Below, piece after piece: positions 38,100-48,098 of a stretch of DNA of 64,000 nt. The stretch spans positions 3,058,501-3,122,500 of the forward strand of contig NC_018515.1 of assembly GCF_000231385.2 (NCBI RefSeq), written 5' to 3'. A program made the position numbers and the translations under genes. The notes beneath the pieces are model-generated. The model saw only the letters and a program-made list of their open reading frames with translations. It had not been told where the DNA came from and did no database searches. The number at the start of each line of letters is the position of its first letter. Position 1 is the first letter of the stretch. This stretch comes from Desulfosporosinus meridiei DSM 13257 (GTDB lineage Bacteria; Bacillota; Desulfitobacteriia; Desulfitobacteriales; Desulfitobacteriaceae).

Positions 38100-38130
38100 A
38101 TCCCCCCGCCATTACAGCGGAGGGATTTCT
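38100..38130 (+). terminator. Terminator after the membrane-anchored protein
   Basis: 9-bp stem TCCCCCCGC/GCGGAGGGA with one mismatch (38101-38109 and 38117-38125), followed by TTTCTT. Confidence 0.7.
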
Positions 38131-38206
38131 TACTTTACAGGGTCTAATTAACACGGTTTCTCATATAGGTTCTTGCGCTACTAGATTTTCTACTGCAGCA
38201 CCTTCA

Positions 38207-39097
38207 TCAAACGATTAATCCGTATGCCCTCATAACCGAGATCAACTTTTCACGGTTTGTATCCTCAATTGTTGTGAGAGGCATTCTTAGGTAATCCTTG
38301 CAAAAACCCATAGCTGCCATAGCAGCCTTGACCGGAATAGGGTTAACTTCACAAAACAGAGCCTCTGTAATGCCATAAAGCTTATATTGCTGCTCAGCAC
38401 TGCCGGCAATGTCACCCTGAAAGAAACGGGTGCAAATCTCACGTGTCTGTGCCGGCATAATGTTGGAAAGCACGGAAATGCAGCCAACTCCACCAAGGGC
38501 CATAAGCGGAACTATTTGATCGTCATTGCCTGAATACAAATCAAGCTTGCCGTGGACACGCGCCATCGTCTCAACAATTTTTGAAATGTTGCCATTTGCT
38601 TCTTTGATCCCTACGATATTTTCGTGTTCAGCCAATGCCTCATAGGTTGCAGACTCAATATTAATTCCCGTCCTTGAAGGCACATTGTAAAGAATGATGG
38701 GCTTTGTGCTCTTATCGGCAATTTGTGTAAACATTTTAGTTAGGCCTTTTTGCGTTGCCTTGTTGTAATATGGGGTAACTACAAGCATTGCATCCGCACC
38801 TGCTTCGCAGGCAAAACTAGTGAGATCATGGGCGTATTCGATGTCATTGCTGCCTGTGCCTGCAATGATCGGCACTCTGCCTTTAGCTTGCTGAACTGCA
38901 AATGTAATTGCAGCTCTATGCTCAGCGTCAGACAAGGTCGAAGCTTCACCTGTGGTTCCACAAATCACCAGAGCATCAATCTTTTCTTCAATTTGCCAAT
39001 CGATCAATTTGCCAAACTGCTCATAATTAATTCCTGTTTCGTCCAGAGGAGTTATGAGAGCAGTGGCAATACCTTTGAAAACAGTCTTCTTTTTCAT
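38207..39097 (-). CDS. dapA: 4-hydroxy-tetrahydrodipicolinate synthase
   Basis: DapA (296 aa) condenses pyruvate with aspartate semialdehyde, the first committed step to diaminopimelate and lysine. The Schiff-base lysine is Lys165 in VGIKEANG. The catalytic Tyr137 is in LYNVPSRTG, and GTTGE (47-51) carries the triad threonine. The length is normal. GGGGATAAAC precedes the ATG. A lysine riboswitch with its own terminator lies directly upstream, so the gene is repressed by lysine. No other lysine gene is adjacent. Confidence 0.96.
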   Translation of the reverse strand: MKKKTVFKGIATALITPLDETGINYEQFGKLIDWQIEEKIDALVICGTTGEASTLSDAEHRAAITFAVQQAKGRVPIIAGTGSNDIEYAHDLTSFACEAGADAMLVVTPYYNKATQKGLTKMFTQIADKSTKPIILYNVPSRTGINIESATYEALAEHENIVGIKEANGNISKIVETMARVHGKLDLYSGNDDQIVPLMALGGVGCISVLSNIMPAQTREICTRFFQGDIAGSAEQQYKLYGITEALFCEVNPIPVKAAMAAMGFCKDYLRMPLTTIEDTNREKLISVMRAYGLIV

Positions 39098-39118
39098 GTT
39101 TATCCCCGTCTCCCTCTA

Positions 39119-39352
39119 TAAAAAAATAGCTGATACGGAATTCAGCCACTAAATTACCCATATGATTTTCCAATCATACTGTAAGATAGATAGCTCTCCG
39201 CAAACGCGACAGTTAAACAAATCTTATTTTGTTCAACCAGCCCTGTCCCCACGTAATTGAGACCGACTTCGGCATCTACACCTTTCACCAAAGCTACGGT
39301 CTTACGTAAACCTTAACAACTTCGGGTACTGATTGTACGATGCACCTCTATC
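39119..39352 (-). promoter_or_regulatory. Lysine riboswitch (L box) with terminator, upstream of dapA
   Basis: On the minus strand the aptamer runs from GATAGAGGTGC (5' P1 strand) to GGAGAGCTATC (3' P1 strand at 39189-39199). Inside are AGTA, GGTGAAAGGTGTAGATGCCGAAG and the GGCTGG region, all L-box landmarks. The expression platform ends in a TGGCTGA/TCAGCTA stem (39127-39133 and 39142-39148) followed by seven T. Lysine binding should favour termination before dapA. Confidence 0.92.
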
Positions 39353-39534
39353 AATTCTTATTAAGAATATTCATATATTGCTATATTTGTCAAGCCTAAA
39401 TTTGACGAACCTCTTAGGCAAACTCCATCTAAAGCTAAGAATAACTAGGTTGCGTACATAACCCGTATAAGCTGAATGAAAATTACTTATTAAGCAAATA
39501 AATAAAATGCCTATAAAATTGGAGGTGAGAAAGC

Positions 39535-40011
39535 ATGGATGAAGTAATAACATTATTATTTTACCCTATATTTCTAGTCATGACCTATTTCTTAACATTA
39601 ATTTTTATCCCTAAAAATAAATATAAAGAATACTTTATCTATGGAATTCTTATCGGCGGGTTAGGGGATATAATAGCAGTTGGTTTACTTCAAAACATAC
39701 TAGGTATTATGTGGTTTAAGAACCTAAGCATCTTCTATGTTTTGAAAATGATGGCCCTGTCTCCACTGTGTTGGACGGTTACTGTTATGATTTTTCTTTA
39801 TTTTTTACCCGCCAAAAAGTCTTTCAGGTATCCCTATATCTTAACTTGGGCCAGTATAAGCCTTGGTTTCGGATATATCGTACATAATGTTGGACTATTC
39901 GATTTCGTTAACTGGTTCTACCCCCTACCGGGTTATTTTTTATTTCTTTGCTGGTGGGGTTTTGCTTCATGGTTGTTTAGAAATACAAGTCCTTTGGCCA
40001 AAGAAGAGTGA
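39535..40011 (+). CDS. Hypothetical membrane protein, five helices (CBO0543-like)
   Basis: A 158-aa integral membrane protein with hydrophobic helices at about 5-25, 36-58, 66-92, 103-120 and 128-148. The Trp- and Phe-rich end (NWFYPLPGYFLFLCWWGF) resembles the CBO0543 family of clostridial membrane proteins, whose function is unknown. An ideal GGAGGTGAG precedes the ATG. It stands alone beside the dapA leader, which reads away from it. Confidence 0.55.
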   Translation: MDEVITLLFYPIFLVMTYFLTLIFIPKNKYKEYFIYGILIGGLGDIIAVGLLQNILGIMWFKNLSIFYVLKMMALSPLCWTVTVMIFLYFLPAKKSFRYPYILTWASISLGFGYIVHNVGLFDFVNWFYPLPGYFLFLCWWGFASWLFRNTSPLAKEE

Positions 40012-40061
40012 TTATGCTTAAGCGCATAAGTCTCTTGCACAGCTTGAGCTCATCCCGAGGA

Positions 40062-41186
40062 TTAAAAAACCAGCTCTCCTGGTCGATAGCCGACAGGCAA
40101 TTCCTCTTCACTCAAAAACTTGAAACTGTCATCACGCAGTATGGGTAAAAACACTTCGTAGGGTATCCTGAAAAACGCACAGGTATAATTACTGGATCCG
40201 ACCCACCTACCCTCATTGCCACTAAAATTTAAACCTCTGGCAAATTTCGTATAGTTTGAGCAATCATGAACTGCTAAATCCCAGCTTTCTTCAACGGCTG
40301 TTTTCATGAATTTCAGAGTTAATTCCCGACTCCAAATGGGGGATATATAGCCATGTCTGGAAATATACATGTTTTCCCCGTCATAATTGTCTATGTTATT
40401 GGCATTTAGGTGCAATTCTGCGCAATTGATAAAATCGAGTTTCGTCTCTAAGATTGCTTGCTTCTTCCGGAAAAAGGTTTCGAAGAACTCCGGAGTCATT
40501 GGCGTTTCAATACCTACATTTTTGATGTATTTTTTCGCTATTGCCATATTTTTAATCACTTTGTCTGAACAATTTGAGGCCCCCAGGTTGAAACGCAACT
40601 CGTCAAGACCGGCTTCACCTAAAGCTTTCAAGGTCTCTGACCTAGCTAAAGTGCCATTTGTATAGAGATGTTGATGAATCCCTGCAGCACTGAATTTCTT
40701 GATAATCGGATAGTATTTTTCAATTTCCATGAATGGCTCTAAATAAACGTAGGAAATACCCGTGGGCTTCTGTTGGATGGAAAGAAGTAAATCAATGTCC
40801 TTCTCATAAAATTTTGTGTCTCCGATTTCCCACATACCTTCGCCAACCGGTGGAATTTCATCCAGTTCTCCATAATGATAGCAGAACTTACACTCTAAGT
40901 TACATTTGTTCGTTTTCCTGATGGCACTCAAACCGGTTCCCAAGAGACAAGAACGACATCCTTTGGGGAACTTGCTTTCATTTCCCACAAAAAAAGTTCT
41001 ATTCTCCAAAGTTTTCAGGCCTCTGATTTCCGACATTAAGATATCATTTCTATGATCGATGGCTGCCTCAATTTGGGCAAAGGTTGCGTAAATGATTTCT
41101 TGTTGCTTGGTCATAATTTCCTCATCCTCTGGCAATATTGCAAAGAATTCAAACCAAGTCAAGGCATCTTTCTTGGAAATTTTCAT
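40062..41186 (-). CDS. Radical SAM protein
   Basis: A 374-aa radical SAM enzyme. The cluster motif CxxxCxxC is Cys95, Cys99 and Cys102 in CNLECKFC. A second Cys pair just before it (GCRSCLLG, 77-83) could bind an accessory metal. The strand YVYLEPFMEIE and the HQHLYTNGT segment are the usual SAM-barrel elements. A C-terminal part with DCSNYTKFARG and YTCAFFRIP may bind substrate. It does not match a named activase, so the reaction is unknown. AGGAGG precedes the ATG. It stands alone. Confidence 0.8.
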   Translation of the reverse strand: MKISKKDALTWFEFFAILPEDEEIMTKQQEIIYATFAQIEAAIDHRNDILMSEIRGLKTLENRTFFVGNESKFPKGCRSCLLGTGLSAIRKTNKCNLECKFCYHYGELDEIPPVGEGMWEIGDTKFYEKDIDLLLSIQQKPTGISYVYLEPFMEIEKYYPIIKKFSAAGIHQHLYTNGTLARSETLKALGEAGLDELRFNLGASNCSDKVIKNMAIAKKYIKNVGIETPMTPEFFETFFRKKQAILETKLDFINCAELHLNANNIDNYDGENMYISRHGYISPIWSRELTLKFMKTAVEESWDLAVHDCSNYTKFARGLNFSGNEGRWVGSSNYTCAFFRIPYEVFLPILRDDSFKFLSEEELPVGYRPGELVF

Positions 41187-41386
41187 AACATGTCCTCCTA
41201 TAATTAAAAATCTACTACGGATTAGATTCGTATCTCCTGCTATGTTTTTTCATAATACCATAAAAGTTTCAGATTAACACGGATATAGCTAGGCTGGTCT
41301 CGATTTCCTCTAGTATTTTACCTTATGGAGATCAAAATGGATATGAGGACAAAAAAAATAGGACTCCAAAAATAACTTTTCAGCTG

Positions 41387-41734
41387 TCAGCTTGAAGTTC
41401 CATCATTATCATTAATTGCTTTATCTTTAGTCCTTACCTCTGGACCATGGGTATATCCTACAACAGTAAAATGCTCAGATAGCTCTTTAATTAACGCGTC
41501 ATAGTCTGGTGACCTTGCTCTCAAGCAGGAAGAAAGGTGTACAGATTCTATCCCGGCTTGAATCATATTCTTTATCTTGCGATTTAAATCACCGCCAGTG
41601 TGAGTAAACGTTAGTAATTCTAGTTCTTCAGTATATCGGGCAAAGGAATCCTTTCTTTGAAAAAAAGCGTTAAGACAGCCCTTTCCCGTACAAATTTGCA
41701 TGGTTTCTTCACGCACTAAAATTCCAATCTTCAT
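41387..41734 (-). CDS. CGGC-domain metal-binding-like protein
   Basis: A 115-aa protein similar to the CGGC domain, a putative metal-binding fold with conserved cysteines. The family pattern is seen in MKIGILVRE at the start, CTGKGCLNAFFQRKDSF, the TFTHTGGD segment and VHLSSCLRA. The canonical Cys-Gly-Gly-Cys is replaced by Thr-Gly-Gly here, which is unusual. The ATG at 41734 has AAGGGTG six bases upstream. It is monocistronic, and the function is unknown. Confidence 0.65.
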   Translation of the reverse strand: MKIGILVREETMQICTGKGCLNAFFQRKDSFARYTEELELLTFTHTGGDLNRKIKNMIQAGIESVHLSSCLRARSPDYDALIKELSEHFTVVGYTHGPEVRTKDKAINDNDGTSS

Positions 41735-41930
41735 AAAAAACACCCTTAACCATTATACTACAATTAAAATGGGCTAAGGTGTGACGTGCTTCACACTTTA
41801 GCTTGCAGTAAGTGGGAGAAGAGCTTCTTTGTTTATGCTATAATAAATGTCAGATAGACAGTAATTTCTACGTCTAAACGTATATACGAGCTATCTCCAT
41901 CAAACTACAGATTAGAGGAGGCGAGGGGAA

Positions 41931-42431
41931 TTGGCAGTAGGATTTATCGGCATTTTTGGAATCGTTCTATTCGTTTTGGTGCTTCTTATGATTGTTGCAG
42001 TCGTCCTTTCAGTTCGGTCACGACAAAAAAATATAGATCCTGTCTATCAAGATGAAGGGGGAAAAAAGATGATTAAGATGGTGTATACGTATCTTATTTT
42101 GTTTGCCACCTTGATGATGACCATTGGGGGAAGTGTCGCTTCCTTTATGGCAGTGGCTGACTTGGTTTCACCTCCAAGTTACTATATGACATATGAGGAA
42201 TATAAGAGAGGGTATGTTGTTCCTCAAGAGTATAGCGACCCCAAACAACCTCAGCAAAAAGTCGAAGAGAAAAGCGAAGAAGAATTACAAAAAGATTATC
42301 AAATCCTTGTTAGTCAGGAAAAGATTCGAGCCCGTGAGCGTGCTTTGAATAGCCTGATTAAGAGTTTTGGTTGGATTGTAATTCCTCTACCGATCTTTTT
42401 GTACTATCAGCGGAGGTTGAAGCAGGAATAA
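41931..42431 (+). CDS. Hypothetical membrane protein
   Basis: A 166-aa protein with helices at about 4-27, 51-75 and near the end (about 144-158). A charged, glutamate- and lysine-rich coil (QKVEEKSEEELQKDYQ) separates the second and third. The start is TTG at 41931 with GGAGGCGAGGGG upstream. No family is recognised. A well-formed ribosome site and codon use like its neighbours suggest a real gene. Confidence 0.55.
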   Translation: MAVGFIGIFGIVLFVLVLLMIVAVVLSVRSRQKNIDPVYQDEGGKKMIKMVYTYLILFATLMMTIGGSVASFMAVADLVSPPSYYMTYEEYKRGYVVPQEYSDPKQPQQKVEEKSEEELQKDYQILVSQEKIRARERALNSLIKSFGWIVIPLPIFLYYQRRLKQE

Positions 42432-42459
42432 AGAGCTATAAAAGGTAATCAGTATAAAT

Positions 42460-42945
42460 TCAAGATCTGATTAATCTTACTGCAGTTGCTATACCTCTTG
42501 ATAGCTCCTTATATCCTAAAAAGCTCAAACAACCTATTAAAAATATCATAAAAATTCGTATGTATGTCGGATATTTATTATTCCTTATTAACCAAAGATT
42601 CGATCGCATCCCCATAAGTCCAATAAAACCTCCAATGGCCCCACCGGATATCAATATTAGCGGAATGCAGCATAAAAGATATTCATACCAGCGAAGTGAT
42701 TGAGCCAGATCAAATTCCACTGAATCCAATACGATTTTTGGTATTGGATCGAGTCCAAATAACTGTCGTTTAATTTTTAAGAATCGAAAACTATCCTTTG
42801 AAATTTGAATTTTATATTCATTAAGATTTGATTGCCGAATTATATTAAGTTCATCAAAATTGATATTAACCGCCCCGGACCAAAAGGATACGTTAATATC
42901 AATTACTTTATCCTCTGGATAATTTAGCTTAAACTCATACTTCAT
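42460..42945 (-). CDS. Hypothetical protein with two C-terminal membrane helices
   Basis: A 161-aa protein. Residues 1-85 are a soluble beta-rich domain (ISKDSFRFLKIKRQLFG), then a hairpin of two helices (about 90-112 and 127-147). I start at the ATG at 42945, with AGGATG eight bases before it. No family is recognised. It converges with the gene to its left. Confidence 0.5.
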   Translation of the reverse strand: MKYEFKLNYPEDKVIDINVSFWSGAVNINFDELNIIRQSNLNEYKIQISKDSFRFLKIKRQLFGLDPIPKIVLDSVEFDLAQSLRWYEYLLCCIPLILISGGAIGGFIGLMGMRSNLWLIRNNKYPTYIRIFMIFLIGCLSFLGYKELSRGIATAVRLIRS

Positions 42946-42954
42946 AAAAATCAT

Positions 42955-43357
42955 CCTGCTTAATTCTCTTTATTTCCAAACAGACTCACTGTACTAGTCT
43001 CTTTTGTTAAAAACCATTTGCTTATCGTGAAAGGCCACCGATTGTCGCATAGTTCGTTACAGCCTTATTATAGTTCTAAGCCCCATAAAAATTGTTGAAA
43101 TATTTGTATGTAAAGCATAAATAAAACATAAAAATTCTATAGATCATTCATCAATACTTTTTGTGTGCTACTATGCGAATTTTTCAGCTCTAGCTAGTAA
43201 TAAATTAGAAGGATAGAAGGTAGAAAAGGACTGTAAGAAACTTTAGTTTCGTTACTGTCCTTTTTCTACTACATGTAGTGCATTTGACTATAGTACGAGA
43301 TCCTTCTTCCTAGAAACTTTTTTGAAGTTGTACTATGGATGATCTCATGTTTATTTA
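42955..43357. other. Gene-free stretch after the kdp operon
   Basis: Apart from a two-way hairpin at 43224-43267, I see nothing here. In particular there is no remnant of a KdpD histidine kinase domain or of kdpE. Confidence 0.5.
43224..43267 (-). terminator. Terminator of the kdp operon
   Basis: Long hairpin AAAAGGAC..GAAAC-TTTA-GTTTC..GTCCTTTTT about 90 bases past the kdpD stop, with T-rich runs on both strands. The inner core GAAACTTTAGTTTC is shared with the hairpin at 19672-19707. Confidence 0.7.
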
Positions 43358-45373
43358 TTAGTAACAACTATGACTTTGGCATAGGGTTCGCCTCGCCTGT
43401 TCTGACAATTTGATCCTGTTAATTGCCATAGCAGTTAACCCGGCAAAAGCCTCTAATAAGCGAATACGCTCTGAGTCGAATTGCACTTCTGTTGTATTAA
43501 AACAAATACCCAGAACCCCTTGAACTCCCTGTTCTGTACTCAGGGGCAAATACAAAGCCGTAGCAGCACCTAAAGTTTCCGTTCCTTTCCCCGCTTTTCG
43601 CCCTTTATCAAAAACCCAACTAGCAACTGCCAACTCGCTATCATTTAAGAAGTTATTCAATCCCGAGTCTCTTTGCAATACTAATTTTCCCTTTTCATTG
43701 GGCAGTAGCAATACAACTTGCCCCTCCAATGTGCTTGAAACATTATTTACAATACTCTCCAGCACATCATCTAATTGACTCACTGCTGCAATATCCCGAC
43801 TTAGAGCATACAGGGCCGAAACCCTATTCTCTCGCTGCCGTGAATAATTGATTTGCTTCTTCAAGCGATCAGAAAGAGTTCCCGTAATGATGCCCACCAG
43901 CATAAAGATCGCGAAACTTAGCACATAACGGATATCAGCAACAGTAAACGTAAAAATAGGCGGAACGAAAAAGAAATCCAAGGTTATCGCTCCCATAGCT
44001 GCTGTGATAACTGCAGGAAGTCTTCCCCAGCGGGCAGCACTGATTAAGACAGGTAGGAGAAAGAGCATCGAAATATTTACGATTCCAAGAAAGGAACTTA
44101 TGGGGGTAATAATTGAAATCATCAATGTCATTAGCAAAGGCGCTAAAATATAAGGCACCGATGAAGAATGCACTAATTGAGGACTGATCCCCTTTTTCTT
44201 TACCCTTTCTGCAGGGTAATTTCTTTGCCCTGTTTCTTGTTGACTCCCTGGGATAACGTGAATACTTATACCTTGACTATGTCGTATCACTTTGTCAACG
44301 ACCGAACCGTGGACAAAAGTCCAAAAGCGAGTATGCTCCGGTTTACCAATAATTATCTGTGATACATTGCGCTTTGCAGCTAAATGCAAAATCTCTTCGG
44401 CTATGTCATCCCCTGTAAGACCAATGATTTCGGCACCTAATTGTTCTGCCAAACGAAGGTTTTTGGCCATAGAATCCCTATCAGCTTCATTTCCGGAAAG
44501 GCGGTGCAGGTGGGGTTCCACATGTACCGCAAACCATTCCGCATTTTGACTTGCCGCCATCCTTTTGGCTACACGAATTAACTTAGCTGAAAAAGGGCTG
44601 GCACTTATACATACTAAAACCTTTTCCCCAGTGGGCCAGGGACCGGCTATTCCATGGACCCGCATATAAGATTCCAGTTGGCGATCTACTTTTTTGGCGG
44701 TATAACGAAGGGCTAACTCCCTTAGCGCATTAATATTCCCTGGGCGAAAAAAGTTTTTCAAGGCCTCGGTCGCCTGTCCGGCGACATAGACCTTACCATC
44801 TTTAAGTCGTTGAATTAACTCTTCAGGAGGTATATCAATAAGTTGGATTTGGAACGCGGTTTCTAAGATCTGGTCAGGAACAGTTTCCCGCACCGTTACT
44901 CCTGTGATCTGAGCTACTATATCGTTTAGAGTCTCTAAGTGTTGGATGTTTAAAGTAGTATATACATTGATTCCAGCTGCCAACAATTCTTGAACATCCA
45001 TGAAACGTTTTTTATGCCGGGAGCCTGCTACATTGGTATGGGCAAGTTCGTCAACCAAGGCAATTTGGGGACGTCTTGCTAAAATGGCATCTAAGTCCAT
45101 TTCATAAAAAGTCTTGCCTTTATAATCCTGAGGTTTTGTGGGAATTACGGGTAACCCTTCAAGCAGCGCCTTAGTTTCCGCTCTCCCGTGAGTTTCTGCC
45201 AAACCCACAACTACATCCATTCCTTCTGACAACTTTTCCTTAGCTGCTTCGAGCATAGCATAGGTTTTTCCGACCCCGGCGGCGGCTCCCAGGAAAATCG
45301 TAAGTTTCCCGAGACCCTCCTTCTCAAGGCTGGCCAGCAGCTCATCGGGGTCTATTCGTTTCTCCTTTTTCAT
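43358..45373 (-). CDS. kdpD: Truncated KdpD: osmosensitive potassium sensor without kinase domain
   Basis: The 671-aa protein has the KdpD N-terminal domain (about 15-225; Walker A GAAAGVGKT at 29-37 and the DELAHTN motif near 105). A universal-stress-like domain (about 250-375), the four-helix DUF4118 region (about 400-500) and a GAF domain (about 530-660) follow. Full-length KdpD is about 890 residues and continues into a histidine kinase. Here the protein ends about ten residues past the GAF domain, in QARRTLCQSHSCY. No kinase part and no kdpE follow. It starts 14 bases after kdpC. It may sense or bind c-di-AMP without phosphotransfer. Confidence 0.9.
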   Translation of the reverse strand: MKKEKRIDPDELLASLEKEGLGKLTIFLGAAAGVGKTYAMLEAAKEKLSEGMDVVVGLAETHGRAETKALLEGLPVIPTKPQDYKGKTFYEMDLDAILARRPQIALVDELAHTNVAGSRHKKRFMDVQELLAAGINVYTTLNIQHLETLNDIVAQITGVTVRETVPDQILETAFQIQLIDIPPEELIQRLKDGKVYVAGQATEALKNFFRPGNINALRELALRYTAKKVDRQLESYMRVHGIAGPWPTGEKVLVCISASPFSAKLIRVAKRMAASQNAEWFAVHVEPHLHRLSGNEADRDSMAKNLRLAEQLGAEIIGLTGDDIAEEILHLAAKRNVSQIIIGKPEHTRFWTFVHGSVVDKVIRHSQGISIHVIPGSQQETGQRNYPAERVKKKGISPQLVHSSSVPYILAPLLMTLMISIITPISSFLGIVNISMLFLLPVLISAARWGRLPAVITAAMGAITLDFFFVPPIFTFTVADIRYVLSFAIFMLVGIITGTLSDRLKKQINYSRQRENRVSALYALSRDIAAVSQLDDVLESIVNNVSSTLEGQVVLLLPNEKGKLVLQRDSGLNNFLNDSELAVASWVFDKGRKAGKGTETLGAATALYLPLSTEQGVQGVLGICFNTTEVQFDSERIRLLEAFAGLTAMAINRIKLSEQARRTLCQSHSCY

Positions 45374-45387
45374 TTAACATCACCAAC

Positions 45388-45960
45388 TTATAAAGAATCT
45401 AAAGCGATGTTTATGTTTAACACGTTTACCCGTGGTTCACCTAAAAATCCGAACTGCCTACCCTCAGTATACTGGTCTACAAGTGCCTGAACCTGTTGAA
45501 CGCTTAAATTTCTGGCTTTGGCTACCCTAGCTACTTGAATTTGAGCAGCATCTGGACTAATATGTGGATCCAAGCCGCTAGCTGAAGCTGTAATCAAGTC
45601 TCCAGGAACGGAAGCATTCGCAGATAACTCGTTCTCTGTTCTCACCTTTTCTGCTCGTTGGGCTACAGAGTCTAAAAACGCTTTATTCGTTGGTCCTAAA
45701 TTAGAACCACTTGAACTGGCTGCATCGTATCCATCCTTGCCTGCTGCTGAGGGACGACCAGAAAAATAGCGTGCATCGCTAAAGTTTTGTCCGATTAGGA
45801 GAGAACCTATAGGTTCACCATTTTTATATGCAAGAGAGCCCTCAGCTTGTTTAGGAAAAATGACTTTCGATAGGCCTGTCACCACTAAAGGATAGGCGAT
45901 CCCTGTTAGTAAGGTCAATACAAGCAACAACATAAAGGCCCTGCCCATTGTTTTAAACAT
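45388..45960 (-). CDS. kdpC: Potassium-transporting ATPase subunit KdpC
   Basis: KdpC (190 aa) is the single-helix subunit that stabilises the KdpB-ATP state in the KdpFABC pump. The N-terminal membrane helix (about 8-30) is followed by the family's signatures: [27 protein letters not shown] and the C-terminal [22 protein letters not shown] and [11 protein letters not shown]. It lies 93 bases past kdpB and 14 bases before kdpD. Confidence 0.96.
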   Translation of the reverse strand: MFKTMGRAFMLLLVLTLLTGIAYPLVVTGLSKVIFPKQAEGSLAYKNGEPIGSLLIGQNFSDARYFSGRPSAAGKDGYDAASSSGSNLGPTNKAFLDSVAQRAEKVRTENELSANASVPGDLITASASGLDPHISPDAAQIQVARVAKARNLSVQQVQALVDQYTEGRQFGFLGEPRVNVLNINIALDSL

Positions 45961-46053
45961 ATATATTCACACCCTTCCCAAATATCCAAGACTATTCGAT
46001 TATCGTAATTCAAGCCCAAGTTAAACAATAGACTCTGGCTTCCGGCCTCTGTT

Positions 46054-48081
46054 CTAGCTTAAACCCAGCATAACCAGCAGCATGTCAATCAGCTTAATTC
46101 CAATAAAGGGAACAATTAGACCACCTAAACCGTAGATTAAGAGATTGCGCCTTAAGATTACATTAGCTCCCAAAGGACGGTAGGCAATCCCACGTAAGGC
46201 TAGAGGCACCAAGGCAACGATAATCAACGCGTTAAAAATCACCGCTGAGAGGATGGCGCTTTGAGGTGTAGCTAGTCCCATAATATTTAACACACCTAAT
46301 TCGGGATAGGTCACTACAAACAAAGCTGGGATAATCGCAAAGTACTTGGCTATGTCATTTGCGATACTAAAGGTTGTCAGCGATCCCCTGGTCATTAACA
46401 ACTGTTTTCCGATTTCCACAATCTCAATAAGTTTTGTTGGGTTACTGTCCAGATCCACCATGTTGCCGGCTTCTTTGGCTGCCTGGGTGCCACTGTTCAT
46501 AGCCACTCCTACGTCAGACTGGGCCAAGGCAGGAGCGTCATTGGTTCCATCCCCGGTCATAGCCACTAATTGGCCTTTAGCTTGATACTCTCTAATTAGT
46601 TTTAGTTTTTGTTCCGGTGTTGCCTCCGCCAGAAAATCATCCACCCCGGCCTCGGCAGCAATTGCGGCCGCAGTTAATGGGTTATCCCCGGTAATCATCA
46701 CTGTCGCAATACCCATGCGGCGAAGTTGAGCAAACCGTTCATTAATTCCACCCTTAACGACGTCTTTAAGGTAAATGACGCCTAAAGCTTGATTTCCCTC
46801 TGCCACAACTAGCGGAGTGCCACCTTTTTTAGCGATCCCCTCAATGGCTGCTTTCACCTCAGGGGCCATTTCTCCCCCTTTTTCACGCAAGTATTTTTCA
46901 ATTGTGTCCATAGCTCCTTTGCGGATTTCACGACCCTGTAAATCAACCCCACTCATCCGGGTTTGGGCGCTGAAGGGAACAAAATTTGCTCCTAAATCAG
47001 TGATGTCTCGTTCTCTTAGGTTAAATTTTTCCTTGGCCAAGATTACAATACTTCGGCCTTCAGGGGTCTCGTCCGCGAGAGATGACAATTGGGCGGCATC
47101 GGCTAACTTTTCCGGTGATTCACCTGGAGCGGGTACAAATTCCGTGGCCATCCTGTTCCCAAGGGTAATAGTTCCGGTCTTATCCAAAAGCAATACCCCC
47201 ACATCACCAGCCGCTTCCACTGCCCGGCCGGACATTGCTAAGACATTTCGCTTTAACAGACGATCCATTCCGGCTATACCAATAGCACTGAGCAAGCCTC
47301 CGATGGTGGTAGGGATCAAACAAACCAGCAGAGCAGCAAGCACAGGGATGGATAACGTTGCTCCGGAGTAGATGGCATAAGCCTCTAAAGTAGCAACTGC
47401 CAGTAAGAAGACAATGGTCAAACCGAGCAACAATGTGGTTAAGGCTATTTCATTCGGAGTTTTCCGACGCTTAGCCCCTTCGACCAGGCTGATCATGCGA
47501 TCTAGAAACGTTTCACCCGGATTGGCTGTAATCTTCACCTTGATCCAGTCCGACAGAACCCTAGTGCCGCCGGTGACGGCATTGCGGTCACCGCCCGATT
47601 CCCGGATCACGGGAGCAGATTCCCCGGTGACCGCACTTTCATCGACGGAAGCAATGCCCTCAATAATTTCCCCATCGCCAGGGATCATCTCCCCTGTCTC
47701 AACAAGAACGATATCACCCTTAGCTAATTGCGAAGCAGAAATATTTTCTACTTTTTCTCTGACCAACTTTTTAGCGATGGTTTCACTCCTTGTTTTCCGA
47801 AGGGAATCAGCCTGTGCCTTCCCTCTTCCCTCAGCCAGAGCTTCTGCAAAATTGGCAAAAAGAACAGTAATCCATAACCAGGCTGCGATCTGCACGTCAA
47901 ATCCAAATGTTTTAGACTGCAAAGCAATATCTCTAAGGGTAAAATAAGTGGTCAATACCGCCAAGATTTCTACCACTAACATGACGGGATTAGTCCATAA
48001 GACCCGAGGATTTAATTTTGCAAATGATTCTTTAATAGCCCTTGCTAAGATTGAACGGTTAAAATTTGAACTTGTACTCAT
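46054..48081 (-). CDS. kdpB: Potassium-transporting P-type ATPase subunit KdpB
   Basis: KdpB (675 aa) is the P-type ATPase engine of the Kdp pump. The phosphorylated Asp is in [14 protein letters not shown] (about 303). [18 protein letters not shown] and the nucleotide-binding TPLVVAEG region are all present, with seven membrane helices. Kdp imports potassium with nanomolar-to-micromolar affinity at the cost of ATP. It follows kdpA by 17 bases. Confidence 0.97.
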   Translation of the reverse strand: MSTSSNFNRSILARAIKESFAKLNPRVLWTNPVMLVVEILAVLTTYFTLRDIALQSKTFGFDVQIAAWLWITVLFANFAEALAEGRGKAQADSLRKTRSETIAKKLVREKVENISASQLAKGDIVLVETGEMIPGDGEIIEGIASVDESAVTGESAPVIRESGGDRNAVTGGTRVLSDWIKVKITANPGETFLDRMISLVEGAKRRKTPNEIALTTLLLGLTIVFLLAVATLEAYAIYSGATLSIPVLAALLVCLIPTTIGGLLSAIGIAGMDRLLKRNVLAMSGRAVEAAGDVGVLLLDKTGTITLGNRMATEFVPAPGESPEKLADAAQLSSLADETPEGRSIVILAKEKFNLRERDITDLGANFVPFSAQTRMSGVDLQGREIRKGAMDTIEKYLREKGGEMAPEVKAAIEGIAKKGGTPLVVAEGNQALGVIYLKDVVKGGINERFAQLRRMGIATVMITGDNPLTAAAIAAEAGVDDFLAEATPEQKLKLIREYQAKGQLVAMTGDGTNDAPALAQSDVGVAMNSGTQAAKEAGNMVDLDSNPTKLIEIVEIGKQLLMTRGSLTTFSIANDIAKYFAIIPALFVVTYPELGVLNIMGLATPQSAILSAVIFNALIIVALVPLALRGIAYRPLGANVILRRNLLIYGLGGLIVPFIGIKLIDMLLVMLGLS

Positions 48082-48098
48082 AGTTTGCTCACTCCTCC

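Noticed and set aside
46817-47371. Long plus-strand ORF inside kdpB
   Set aside because: Antisense shadow of a strongly conserved gene with no ribosome site. Similar shadows across ligD, katG, the MalT-type regulator and the diguanylate cyclase were also left out.
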